A stretch of DNA of 64,000 nt, taken from Nectonema munidae (taxonomy: Eukaryota; Nematomorpha; Nectonematoida; Nectonematidae). Every line of letters starts with the position of its first letter. The stretch's first letter is position 1. Shown one piece after another: positions 21,007 through 32,389 of the stretch. The notes beneath the pieces were generated by a model. The model saw only the letters and a program-made list of their open reading frames with translations, was not told the origin of the DNA and searched no databases. The translations under genes were made by a program, and so were the position numbers. Location of the stretch: contig JAUIRK010000046.1 of the NCBI GenBank assembly GCA_030549495.1, positions 617,567 through 681,566 of the forward strand. Reading direction: 5' to 3'.

Positions 21007-24000
21007 TTAGTTTGTTATAGGGTTATCGACGGTGGTGAGAGTTGTTTCAATGGTGTCAATGAGGGTTGCTAGGGATTTTAGTAGTGTTGGATGTAACAGA
21101 AGATCTGAGAGTGTTGTTGGAGATCTGTTAAGTAAAGAAAGGCAGCGAAATAGAAGATCTTGGCGATGATGAGAGAAGATTTGACATGTGAATATGAGGT
21201 GGTATGGCGTTTCTATTGTGTCGCATCCGAAACGACAGTATGGATTTTCGCTTACTTTAATTCGGAAAAGATATGCTTTGCATGGGCAATGGCCTGATAG
21301 CCAACGAATGGTTGAACGAGGTGGTGTAAATTTTTTGTTTTTGAAAGTTGCGTGAATTGTGCTGATGTGTGGTAAAGAGGAGATTAGTGCATTTTGAGAT
21401 GAAGATATGGACATCTGCCATTCTTCTAGAGTGGATAAGTGAATGTGTGTTAGAAAGGTTTTGAGCGGTAGGGAGTTGAGAGGAATGTGGGAGGTTAGGT
21501 GTAAGTTTGAGGCTAAGTAGTCTACGAGGGAGTTTTCTGGTATGTTTTGATGAGCAGGGCACCAACATAGGTGTATGTGGAAATGTTTTGTAAGATTGAT
21601 TAGGGAGGAGGCGAGTTGAAAGGAGGGAAAGGGGATGTTGTGTGATAGAGAGAGATCGTGGATTATGTTTTGTGCATCGGTATAGAAATGGATGGTAGTA
21701 AAGTGGGGAAGAAAGTGGTTAATGTTGTTAGTGATCATAGTGCAGGCGTGTAAAAGGCTAAAGATTTCGCATTCGAGGATTGAGAGTAGAGGATTTAATT
21801 GGGATCGATGGGTGTAAAAGGGGCTGGTGGAAGAGCCTTTGAAGAAGGCGTAAGCAAAGGAGGTACTTAGGGACTTCTTTGAGGCGTCTGTGAAGATGCG
21901 TAGGGAGGTTGGCGAAGAAGTAGAGCGAAGGTATGAAATTGATTGTTTTGCAAAAAATTTGTTTTTGCATATAGATGTTTTGAGAGGGTTTTGTGCAGAT
22001 GGGTGAGTTAAAAGAGATGGGTGTATCGAGGGATGAACTAGGTAGTTAGCAATATTTGGAGCGTATTTTGCTAATAGATGTGAGTAGAAAGAATAGGATG
22101 GAGTATTGTGGTGGGGTGTGATCGGATGAAATGGGGGAATTAAGTTGTTGTATGTCAAGATGAAGCGCTTAATAATAGTTTTTTTAAGTTGGAGTTGTAA
22201 TGGTAGGGTGTTAGTTAGAATTTCTAGGCATTGTGTGGAAGTAGTACGATATGCGTTGGTGATGCAAAGTAGACAGAGACGGTGTATCTTGTTAAGAAAA
22301 TGTATGGTTGTGGGGTGTTTTAAGGAGATGCCCCAGGAAAGAATTCCGTATTGAATTACTGGTAGGATTAAGGATATGTATATGTATTTGGTGTGTTTGG
22401 GACGGAGCCCCCATTTATAAGAGATAGCGCTTTTAAGTGAAAAAAGGGTGACTGAGAGTTTTTGGTATATTTTTTTAAAGTGTATTGAAAATTTTAGGTT
22501 GGACTGAAGGTTTAGTCCTAGATATTTGATAGTCTTTGATGCAGTTATAGAAGTAGAGGTATTTAAATGAAGGGGTAAATGTTTTATGCGTCTGCGTGTA
22601 AAGTGAATGAGGTTTGTTTTGCTGGAGTTAAAGAATATCTTATGTGTGTTTGCTCTTTCTTGTAGCCTTAGTAGAAATGAAGAGGATTTGGTGAGGTTTT
22701 CTTGTTGAGAGTTGCTGGTGAAGGTGAATAATATGTCGTCTGAAAAACATTGAGAGAAATCAGTGTTGGTGTGGATTAGATCGAGAAGCGGGTCTATGAG
22801 AACTAGCCAGAGGATATCCGAAAGACATCCTCCTTGGGGAGTCGAGAGGGTTAGCTTATGGATGCAAAGGGAAGCGCGATGTCGGAAAATGAGACAGCGG
22901 TTTGAAAGGTATGAGCTTATAAATTTGATGATGTAAGGAGGAAATGATTTGTGTGCAAGGTTAGTGATGATGGCAGGATGCCAGGCTGAGTTGAAAGCGT
23001 TGTTTATGTCTAAGAAGATTGTAAAAGAAATTTCTGAGTAGAAAGAGAAGAGTCAAGGTAGGTGGTTAGACGCGATAGTGCTGTTTCCGTATTTTTGTTG
23101 GGAAGGTATGCAAATTGTGTGTGATGAATGAGGTTACGGGATAGGATGTAGTGGACTAGACGTTTGCGAATGATTTTTTCGAAAAGTTTGCCTAGTATGG
23201 GTAGTAGAGTGATTGGTCGCCAATTTTGAATGAGGCTTGAATCTTTATTGGGTTTAGGAATGAGTATGAGTTTGCCGATTTTCCAAACGTTGGGGAAATG
23301 TGAATGAGTAAGGCATGCATTGAAAATAAGGAGTAAATGTTTGTTTAGAATGTGTATTGATTTTTTAATATGTTTGGATGAGATATGGTCGTAGCTAGAT
23401 GAGGCATTTGTTTTAAGAGCGTTTACTGCTATGTTTAATTCATTTAGTGTGATTGGAGGAAAAATAGGGTTTTGGATGGAGTGAATGATGTTTTTAGAGT
23501 GTTCTCGAATTGTGTGGTGAAAGGGGAGATCAGAAGAGGGAGAGTCGGGGGGAAAGATTGTCGATAGAAATGGTGGGTTGTAGTGTGTTGTATGATCGGA
23601 TGAGCAGGGAAGTATTGTTTCGGGGAGAATAGAAGGTTTTTTCTTTTTTGGTTAGCCTATTAATGATGTTCCATGGGTTGTTTGAGTGTTGGCTGGTGAA
23701 TTTTACCCATGAGTTCTTTTTAGCTTGAAGTATTGCCTGTTTGTATTCTTTTTTAACAGTAGAATGGATTGAGATGATTAAGGGGAGTAGGGGATTTTCG
23801 TAGGGTTTTGATAATTCGTTTTAGATTGTTTTTTATTGCATTCAACTCGGGTGTCCAGAAATAGGCATGTTTTCTTTTAGGAAATGGGTTGATAGGAGTG
23901 GAGGATAAGATGGAATGTGAGACATGATCATTGAGAGATAGTGCTGCTTTATCGATGTAAGTGGGAGAGGAGAGGGATGTTGATGTAGGGAGTGAGTTGT

Positions 24001-24745
24001 TGAGAATGTTGAGATATGTAAGCCAGTGAGTGGTGTTCTTTTTTATAATGTTGTTAAAGTTTTTGATGGTTGTAGTGTTTATGTGAAGTTGAAATGTTAT
24101 GAAGGCGTGATCTGAAGCTGATGGGATGTCTGAGATTGACCAATTGGATATTAGATTGAGAATATTTGAAGTGGTTATTGTGAGGTCAATGTGAGAAGTG
24201 TATTGTTCGTTGTTACAAGAGCGTTGGTATGTAGGGTTTTTAGATTTGTCAGCGAGATATAGGTTGTTTGAACATAAGAAATTGATGACTTGTTGTCCTC
24301 GTGGGTTTTCTTTGTGGTCCCAGATGTGTGATCGAGCGTTGCAATCAGTTGAGATGATTAAATGATATGTAGACGGGAGTGTGGATGTTGCAAGTGTTAG
24401 TGATTGGGAGAAATCAGAGGGGATGGCTATTGGGTGTGAGGGAGGAGAGTAAAGAGTTGCGAAAAGAAGAGGGTGAGGTTTGGTGTGAACAAGAATAAAG
24501 TAAAAATTGTTGGAAGAGAATCGTGGTAATGGTGTGTGGTGAACGGTTGATTTTATGTAGATGCATGCTGAATAACAGGATAAAGGTGACGTGTGATATA
24601 GTAAATAATTTGGTATAATAGAAGAGAGGTTTGGATATGGTTCGTTAATAGATATTGCATCAAAAAAGTTTGAAATTAGAATGTTATATAGGTTTGTCCA
24701 AGCGGCATTAGAGTGGTTGAGGTTAATGTGGAGAAAATTTAGCAT
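21007..24745 (-). pseudogene. LINE A ORF2, endonuclease/RT/RNase H, frameshifted
   Basis: The endonuclease part is open at 23753-24745: MLNFLHINLNHS, then SINEPYPN (catalytic Glu), STDCNARSHIWD, HIDLTI and SASDHAF. The RT part (about 22160-23750) is broken by several frameshifts but keeps STPQGGCLSDILWL and a CFSDDILF active site near 22740. The RNase H part is open at 21007-22158 with LRIFTDASKK, LECEIF, FYTDAQN and HQNIPENSLVDYLAS, giving the D-E-D-D set. It ends with a C-x3-C-x8-H-x4-C motif near FGCDTIETPYHLIFTC. It starts inside the end of ORF1, probably by termination-reinitiation. Confidence 0.9.
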
Positions 24746-25814
24746 AGGAATTTGCTTATTAGAAGGTTATGTTGATTTTGGATGTGTTGTGTGTGTTTAA
24801 TTTGGAATTCGCAATGTTTGGATGTAGCGTTGTGGTGATTGTGACAATTAAAGCATGAGAGTTTTGTGGAATCATTTTTGAAGATGCATTCCGATATAGA
24901 GTGGCCTCGATTTCCGCAGTGATCGCAATTTGGTGATTCAGCTTTGCATTTGTTCGTTGAGTGATTGTGTTTTAGACAATTCTGGCATTGGCGATGTAAT
25001 GGTTTTGCTAAGGTTAGAGTGAGAATGTGATGGTCAACAAAGAGTATAGGAGATTTAAGTAGATGTTTAAAAATGTTAGGGTTGCTAGGTTCTAATATAG
25101 CACTATAAGAGAAGGTTCCTGTGTTACCGGCTTGGCGTACTGTATTAAGGGTGCCAATATTTTTTAGGTTTAAGTTTTCGTTAGCAATGGTTTCGAGAGA
25201 GAAGAAAGTGGTGTGGTTATAGGTATGCTTCTAAGTAGGAAGCGGGGTTTGAGGATCGGTAAATCTTCGGATTTAATGCCGTTATTGTGGAGAGTTTGAT
25301 GTGCTAGTGCTTTTTCTTCAGGTTTAGAGAATTGGAAATAAATAGTGCCACTATTTGAAGACCGTGTATTAGAGATGGTAAGTTTGTTTTTATTGGTTTC
25401 TAAGTTTTTGACTATTTTTTGTCGGAAGGCAGCTTTCTCGGCTTTAGAGTCAGAGGGAGTAAGGGGGGCTATTTTTAGAGTAAGCTCACTATTTAGAGAT
25501 GGCTTAGACTTAGGTGGAGAGGGTTTTTGTCTATCCTGAATGTTGTTGGATAAGCTAGGTGTGGTTATGGATGAGACTTGTGCGTATGTAGGTAATGAGG
25601 GGTAAGGTAGAGTATGTGGGTGGTGAGTATGAGAGAGTTGTTCAATTTTGTTGGAGTGAGCAAGAGTTACTTCATATTTTAGATTATTAAGGAGGGTAAG
25701 GTCTTCTGCATTTAGAGAGGAATTTGCTATGAATTCATTGAAGAGATTTGCTATTAATTGGGTAGAGGTAAGGTTGGGGGTATCATCGTGACGTGCACGT
25801 TTTGGGTTAGACAT
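24739..25814 (-). pseudogene. LINE A ORF1, gag-like zinc-knuckle protein
   Basis: The nucleic-acid-binding ORF1 of the LINE. It starts MSNPKRAR, like copy C (MSNKRAR). The first 214 codons are open to about 25170, then a frameshift near 25190 moves the rest to another frame. The remainder includes three knuckles: CQNCLKHNHSTNKC, CDHCGNRGHSISEC and a third CFNC...HHNATSKHC. It ends with KFLC and a TAA that overlaps the ORF2 start (ATGCTAA at 24739-24745). Confidence 0.85.
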
Positions 25815-25940
25815 GTGAAATGAGTGTGAGAGAGTGATATGGTATAAAGATAAAAATTTTAACTCTAATTAGTAAAGGTATAATTAATAAGAGGTCCTGT
25901 TTGTAGATATTTCTCTAGGAGTAAATAATATTCGCCATTT

Positions 25941-26285
25941 TTAAAGATTGAGGGTGTTGTTGATTGAATAGATAGGATAAAAATATTTACTCATTTTAGT
26001 GGGACCGTTAAAAAAAATAAATTCATTTTTCAAAGTATAACTTGGATTGTTTTTAAGTTTTTTAAACATTAAATTTCTTTTCTTTATTAATTTTAGGAGT
26101 TGAGCATTTATCCACTCATTAATTGGATTTTTATAATATAGATGTGAATATTTGTTGAATTTCAGAATTTTACTATTAATATCTATAAAATGTATAAGTT
26201 GATCATAGATTCTTTTGAAGTACAAATCAGGAGCATCAAAGTAAGGACTAAGAAAACAGTTGAAACAAAAAAAAAGAGTTGGGAA
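25941..26285 (-). pseudogene. Old LINE fragment: endonuclease/RT linker region
   Basis: The minus strand contains NEWINAQLLKLIKKRNLMFKK and LKNNPSYTLKNEF, the typical linker between endonuclease and RT of CR1/Jockey-like LINEs (P-W-I-T-x-x-L-x-x-x-I-x-x-R-x-x-L-x-x-x). With 29217-29423, which holds endonuclease sequence in the same orientation, it could be one old LINE split by the insertion of LINE copy B. Confidence 0.6.
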
Positions 26286-29055
26286 AATGATCGAGAGTTG
26301 AAACACAACTGTTTATTAATTCGTGGCGATGAGAGATAAAAAATGGGCAAATGAAAGTTAGGTGGTGGGATGATTCACAAGCTGTGCCATAAAAACGGCA
26401 AGACTGAGTGTCGGAAAGTTTGATATGAAAGAGGTAATTTTTGCAAGGGCAGTGCCCGGAGAGCCACCGTATAAGGGATCGTGAGGGAATGAACTTGTGT
26501 TTTGACCAAGATTGTTGAACGGCGGTTATGTCAGTTATGTGGGATAGAAAGGTGTTTGTCGATTGGGTAACTGACGATTGCCATTGCTTATTAGTGTATT
26601 GTGTGAGTTCGTGGATAAAAAGGCTGGGGTGTAAAGAGGTAAAAAGTGCCGCGCACGGTTTTGAGAGGGTTCTTTTGGCGAGAAAATCAACGTGTATATT
26701 TTCATGAACGTTGGAATGGGCAGGGCACCAAAATACAGAGATGGTAAAGTGAGCAGAGAGAAATTGCAGTTTCGAGAATAGTTTGGCCACCATGAAAGGT
26801 GTGTTTTTGCAGAGATGTAAATCGCGAGCGAGGTTTTGAGAGTCGGTATAAAACTGGATTGCTTCAAATTGAATAAAGTCTTTGATGTATTGGGTGATGT
26901 GGTCGCACGATTCAATTAGTGCTTGACATTCTGCGTCGAATATCGTGGTTAAATGATTAAGTGGTAGGCTTGTGGTGAAGAAGGCGGAAAGTGAATCGCC
27001 TCTATAGAATGAGAGAGCGATTGCGCACTTTTTTGATTTTTTGGCGGCATCAGTAAATATCCTTAGTGTGGTTGAGTCAGAGATGTGTCTCAATTCTTTT
27101 ATGTGTGAGGCTGCACGTGTTTTGGGTGTATTGATTGTGATATCAAAGGGCAGGGGCGAAGCGGGATGCATAAGTGTGGTTGGGTGAATGATATATCGGT
27201 GTAGATGGGGAAGTGATATGTGAAGTAGTTGCGCATATGGATGGGAGGTGTTGTTATGAGGAATGTGTAGATAAAATGCTGAGGAAGGAGGAATTAGTGA
27301 TTTGTATGTATCGATATATCGCTTTATTAGTGTATTTTTAAGTTTGGTGAGAAGAGGTGTACAAGTCAGTGTGAATTCCAATATAGCTGTGGAAGTAGTG
27401 CGGAAAGCTTTTGAAATAGTTAAAAGACTAAGACGGTGAATTTTCAAAAGGAATGTTAGGGTTGATGGGTGAGTAAGCGATGTGAGTATGCCGTATTGAA
27501 GAGCTGGAAGGATGAGAGATTTATATATGAAGAGGGAATGTGGAATTTTGAGGCCCCATTTGTATGAAATGGCTCTATTTAGTAGAAAAAGAATTTTTGA
27601 GAGTTTTGTGTATGAATTTTTTAAGTGGGTGGCCCATTTGAGGTTCGATTCGAAGGTGAGTTCGAGGTATTTTATGGTCACTGATGGTTTGATAAGGGTG
27701 GTATGATCTAAGCAAAGGGGTAAGTGTGGGGAATGTTTTCGTGTGAAGTGAATTAACGAAGTTTTAGATGTGTTGAAGGAAATCTCCAGTGAGCTGGCTG
27801 TGAACTTAAGAGATTGGGTGTTGGATGAAAAGGAGAAAAGTAGATCATCGGAGTAGCCCTGAGAAAAATGTGATTTGGAGTCTAGAATATCTAAGAGAGG
27901 GTTAATAAGAATAAGCCAAAGAATGTCGGAAAGGCAGCTGCCCTGAGGGGTAGAAAGAGAGAGTGTATGGATTGCGAAGAGATCTTTGTCGCGAAAGATT
28001 AAGCAGCGATTAAGTAAATAGTTGCTGATAAATTTCATGATGTAGGGTGGATAGCGTTTAAGATGCATGTTGAATATGATCGCAGGGTGCCAGGCGCTGT
28101 TGATATCGAGGAATAAGACAGATGTTGTTTTCTGAGATGAAATAGAGTGCTCTAGATATTCCGTAAGTTTGGATAAAGCTGATTCTGTGTTTTTGAGGGG
28201 GAGATAGGCAAATTGTGAAGGGTGGATAAGGCTGTGTTGTGTTATGTAGTGAATAAGGCGCTTACGAATAATTTTTTCGAGTAGCTTGCCCAAGACGGGA
28301 AGAATGGTTATGGGACGCCAATTTTTAAGAGTAGAGGGGTCTTTGTGGGGTTTTGGGAAAAAGAGGAGTTTTCCAATTTTCCATATTGAGGGAAAAAAGG
28401 AGTGCTTAATGCATGCATTGAAGATGTTGAGTAGTGGATGTTTATAAGGTGAAAAGATTTTTTGATATGGGACGATGAAATCTTGTCGTAGCTGGGAGAT
28501 GAGTTAGGCTTGAGAGAGTCAACTGCATGTGTTAATTCTTTAATGTGATGGGGGGGAGGGGAGCGTAAGAGTGACTTAAAGATGATGTTAGCTGATGTGA
28601 GAGTGAGCGAAGGTGGAGTGAAAATGGTCGTCTAAGTTAGGGCTGTCGGGAGGAAATATAGAGGAGAGGAATGGAGGGTTTATTAGAGTTGAGTTCGGGT
28701 TTCCGTGGGGGAGGAGTTGGTGTAGGTTAATAGTATATTTCTTTGGTTTAACTATTTTATTTATGGTGCTCCAGGGATTAGGTGAGATGTTGGAAGTGAA
28801 ATGTATCCAAGAATCACGCTTCGCTTTTTTAATGGAGCATGGGTAGGTGTAGTTGATTTTTGAGTATGATGCAATGTTGGAGGGCGACGTGTCCTTTCTC
28901 AGGTTTTTGAGGGCTTTGCGGAGATTATATTTTTGTGAGGTGAGCTCTTTGGTCCAGAAATATGCGTGCTTTCTTTTGGGAAAGGGATTAGAAGGTGTGG
29001 AGAGTTTGATGGAAGATGATAGCGTGTTATTAAGGTTAAGTGCAGTTCTGTTACA
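26285..29055 (-). pseudogene. LINE copy B, RT and RNase H (5' and 3' truncated)
   Basis: A third copy of the RNase H LINE family. Homology starts within the end of the endonuclease/linker (NPFPKRKHAYFW near 28950). It then runs through an RT with WRPITILPVLGK, an open frame from 28293, STPQGSCLSDILWL and the active site GYSDDLLFS. RNase H follows with LRIFTDAAKK, FDAECQALI, FYTDSQNLA and WCPAHSNVHEN, then the C-terminal RWLSGHCPCKNYLF. The RT motif A region reads LFLDINSAWHPA, about four residues shorter than copy C, so an essential part of the palm is deleted. The 3' end stops inside the last domain at about 26285, where the old LINE fragment begins. So the usual 3' UTR and tail are missing. 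Confidence 0.9.
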
Positions 29056-29216
29056 AAAAAGTCCAATTTGTCAGTAAATATACTGATCTAAAGACTATTA
29101 AAAAGACATCACTGATGTTTCAAATTTTATATTCACAGTATCTCCGATAATTATTTAAAATACCCTGAACGTAAATGATAGTCAAAATCCAGGTATTATA
29201 TAAGATACGTTGGCCA

Positions 29217-29423
29217 TTAACCAGTTAATAACACAAATGTACAGAGAAAAAGCTTCTTTATTTCAGCTTTATCAAATTCTGATAAAAACAAATCAATTAC
29301 AGCAGAATTTAATGAAGGTCTACGATAAATATTAGTGATATGGAAACAAGTAGAATGATCAAGATGAATAGCTATGGTAAACAGCTCAAAACTTTTATAG
29401 TCACTATTAACATTTATTAACAC
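29217..29423 (-). pseudogene. Old LINE endonuclease fragment
   Basis: A 68-codon minus-strand stretch with FHITNIYRRPSLNSAVIDLF matches the central strand of an APE-type LINE endonuclease (V-x-x-I-Y-R-x-P). It ends in LLTG, where LTGDFN is expected. It is probably the 5' part of the LINE whose linker lies at 25941-26285. Confidence 0.6.
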
Positions 29424-29559
29424 TTTTTTTTATAACACTATTAACAGGAATTTCTTGTCTAAGATTTTGAGTATATTGTTGATACACATGGTAACAAACC
29501 TGGTCACCACTTGTATAAATAAAGTATGCACTACATCACTAACGAAACGTACCGTCCCA

Positions 29560-29686
29560 ACAGATTCGGTTCATTTCGGATAAGAGGCAGAAGACTACTG
29601 ACAGCGACTAGTCGGTTCTCCGAACTCACAAAATTCCGTGAGACGGTTCTAACGAACCGGTGTGAACTGGTTGAATCCCACTACTG
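29560..29686. mobile_element. hAT-like terminus (remnant)
   Basis: The plus strand ends AACTGGTTGAATCCCACTACTG, that is, CAGTAGTGGGATTCAACC inward, and GAACCGGTGTGAACTGG lies just inside. This resembles known hAT termini. No opposite end was identified. Confidence 0.45.
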
Positions 29687-30129
29687 CTTATAAAGTATTC
29701 TTGTATTTTATATCTAAAATTATAAAAGGAAGTGTAAATGAGTTCCGAGTTATATAAAAATTAATTCCAAAAGCATATTACTCTATATTTTAAATACATC
29801 TTTGAAGTTGGAAGCCTAAAATATGGAATTACAAATTTAGTTGGAAACCGCAGCGAGTGGTGTGGATTTTGATATATTGAGGAAATCCAATCATTGAAAA
29901 TAATAGGAAGCATATTATGATTGTATTTGTATATAAATTTTGATATCTGAACATGATAATATGTCCTTTAATTTCAATAAATTATTATTAACAAAAGATG
30001 GTGTGGTGTTCTTAAAACTTTCTTTTGCAAAATGTCAAGCTTAGAAATATTAGCATGACCTCAATTTACTACGCTATAGTAAAAATGAGGTAACACCAAA
30101 GAATTATATAAATTTATTTAATGTTTATA

Positions 30130-30690
30130 TTAAAATCTTTTAAACAAACACACTACTTACTTTAGAAGTCTCTGGGTTTGGAGATTGCAAGTTAAGTTAA
30201 TGAGAGAGTTTAGGGCATTGAGGATGTTCGGATATGAAAGTAGTTCGTAGAAATTAGATGGTGGGCGATTGAGAGTTTTGACGGATAGTGAAAGAAGTGA
30301 AGTTCTTGCGTGGTTGTAGTGAGAGCAGGAAGGTAGATGATGAGATGTTTCGTGTTGATTGCAGTTACAAAGATTGTTTGGTGATTTTATAATGCGGTAG
30401 AAACAAGAGTTGCAGGGGCAATGCCTGTATAGCCATCTAATTAGCGGTTGTTGTGGAAAGAATTTCATTTTTGACCAAATGTCCAGAATTTGGTTTGGAT
30501 TGTTTATGAGTTGAAAGAAAATGGAGGGAGAGGATTGGATGAGTTCTTATCTAAGGTATTGAGTGTTAGATCTAAGTAGAGGGTTATAGGTTTCTAGCGG
30601 AAATGAGGTAACCGCGATGTAAGGAGTATTTGGAGGTACTTTTTTAGCTAGCTTATCTACATAGGTATTTTCTAGAATGTTTGAGTGAAG
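30130..30690 (-). pseudogene. LINE copy D, RNase H C-terminal fragment
   Basis: The minus strand gives SNILENTYVDKLAKK and then, after a stop, PQQPLIRWLYRHCPC, aligned with the copy A and C C-terminus (PENSLVDYLAS; IRWLSGHCPC). The terminal metal-binding-like cysteines are altered (NLCNCNQHETSHHLPSC). Only the last part of ORF2 remains, and no TACC tail follows. Confidence 0.8.
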
Positions 30691-32329
30691 TTATTTGTTT
30701 ATAGTGATAAAATATAAGAAATTCCAATTTAATTTATTATGTTATTTAAGTGTTATATATAAATTTTTGGAATTCTAAACATCCATTTCATCTTTTCCCA
30801 AGAAAAAACACCCATTCTTAGTAAATAGGAGTGTTTTATGACAAAAAAATAAACTTTAACAAATTAAACAGTTCAAAAATTGACACATCAAAGTTATTTT
30901 CGTCATCTGGTATCAATACGGCACTATAAAATTCTTCTATATTTGCTTTCTGGAATTTTTTGACATCTTCACTGCCGTCTGCAGTAATGAAATAGCAATC
31001 TTTTCAAACAGTCTCCAATTGAAATTTTTATAGAATGATTTTGTAAGCATACGATACACATTCTCATTCCAGTGTGTAATAAGAATCTTTTTCTCACTTG
31101 CAGTGACATGACTGTTTGCACATTATCTTTTTCTATATCATCAAGGCAGTGTAAGCAACTTGAGACTAACTCTTCCCAACTTGAGACTTGATTGAGAAAA
31201 TGGAGTTGCTTATAAAAAAAGTGTATTGATAAGGAAAATATTAATTTTTTAATTTTAACACATCTCCATTCAAATTATAATGTTATCTTTTATTTTTTTA
31301 TGCGACGGCATTTGAAATGAATTCAAATATTTCATATAAAATATTCTTGTGCTGGAATTTTCATAAATTAGCGTGATTATAAAATTGAAACATTTACTTA
31401 CAAACCATTAATTTTTTTTGACATTTCTTATGCATTTGATTCAATAATATTTTTATAACATTTTGTAATTCAAAAAATATATCAAAACTTTTTACATTTC
31501 CTTGAATACTATAAAAATAATTTGTTCACTTTCTAATACTGAAGGATCCTTCAATTTATCTAAAACAAATAAGAACTTTATTCAAATGTACTTAATCATA
31601 AATGTATTCTAGTTAAATCATTATAATTCTTTCTTTTGCTTTGTAAAACATAGATGCATAAAAAAGTTTTTATTTCTGAAAATATTTTTCCATAATGACG
31701 GTTTTTGGAAACAAATTTGCTGAAATAACTTTAAATATTTTTTAATGTTGTCCTTCACATAGATAAATATAGGCAGACTGTGGGTATATGTGGCATTTAA
31801 TTGTTGTTTATAATGACTAAAACTGTGTCTATAATCCGGTAGATTATAATTAGACATAAGACTAAAAAGTTATGCTAGGTTAATAAGTTCTAACCTTGCC
31901 TTCCAATCAAATCTCAAATTTAGATAAATGTAGGTACAATATTGTAATTTTTAATATTTTTAAGAATAAAAATTCACAGGAAGTTAATATTTTCTAAGTC
32001 TTCAAAGTATATATCAAATCAGAAGCTTAAATGAATGCAGACATACCGTGATAATATTCACGTTATAATATTTTTTAGTTATTTTTTCACATGTTCAATA
32101 CCCTGAGGGTAGGTGTTATATGTATGCAAAAGCGCAGAAAAAGTCGGATTAATGTAGTTTAAAGTTTAATATTTGCAAATACAAGAGATATCGAATTTAG
32201 GATTTGATCGAATACGAATATAGTAAATATTTAAAATCTAAAGACAAGAATATCACATAATGTATTTTGATATGTAGTATTTATTTAATTATTATTAAAA
32301 TACTAAAAGATTTATTGATAATTTGTTTT
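30691..32329. other. Intergenic stretch downstream of NELF-B
   Basis: AT-rich. Two short open minus-strand stretches (31621-31857 and around 31000-31140) are not recognised and have no supporting context. Confidence 0.4.
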
Positions 32330-32389
32330 TCATTTTTGATCAAACTTGAAAACGAGCCTTTCATACGCCTTACGAAGATCTTCGCCAAA
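32330..32389 (-). CDS. NELFB: NELFB exon 9 (stop)
   Basis: Acceptor AATTTTAG|TTTGGCG. Encodes FGEDLRKAYERLVFKFDQK then TGA. It matches AVKELYSQLGEKLEQLD, the last conserved helix in human. Confidence 0.82.
   Translation of the reverse strand, partial: FGEDLRKAYERLVFKFDQK

Larger units (their letters stand above)
20877..25870 (-). mobile_element. LINE copy A (APE endonuclease, RT, RNase H), nearly full length but mutated
   Basis: A non-LTR retrotransposon of the I/Jockey/R1 group reading right to left. ORF1 starts at 25814, ORF2 at 24745, and the 3' end is a TACC-type tail (plus strand TAGGTAGGTAGG at about 20877-20891). The 45 bp before the tail (AGATTTC, AAGCACTTTCCAGC, GAGCTGATATGCT) match LINE copy C at 58083, so this is a family-specific 3' terminus. 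Both ORFs carry frameshifts, so it is older than copy C. The left end of its 5' UTR is not defined. It sits just downstream, on its own strand, of another LINE's remnants at 25941-26285. Confidence 0.9.

Noticed and set aside
31621-31857. 78-codon minus-strand open stretch
   Set aside because: No recognisable motif and no splice context; it could not be tied to NELFB or a transposon.
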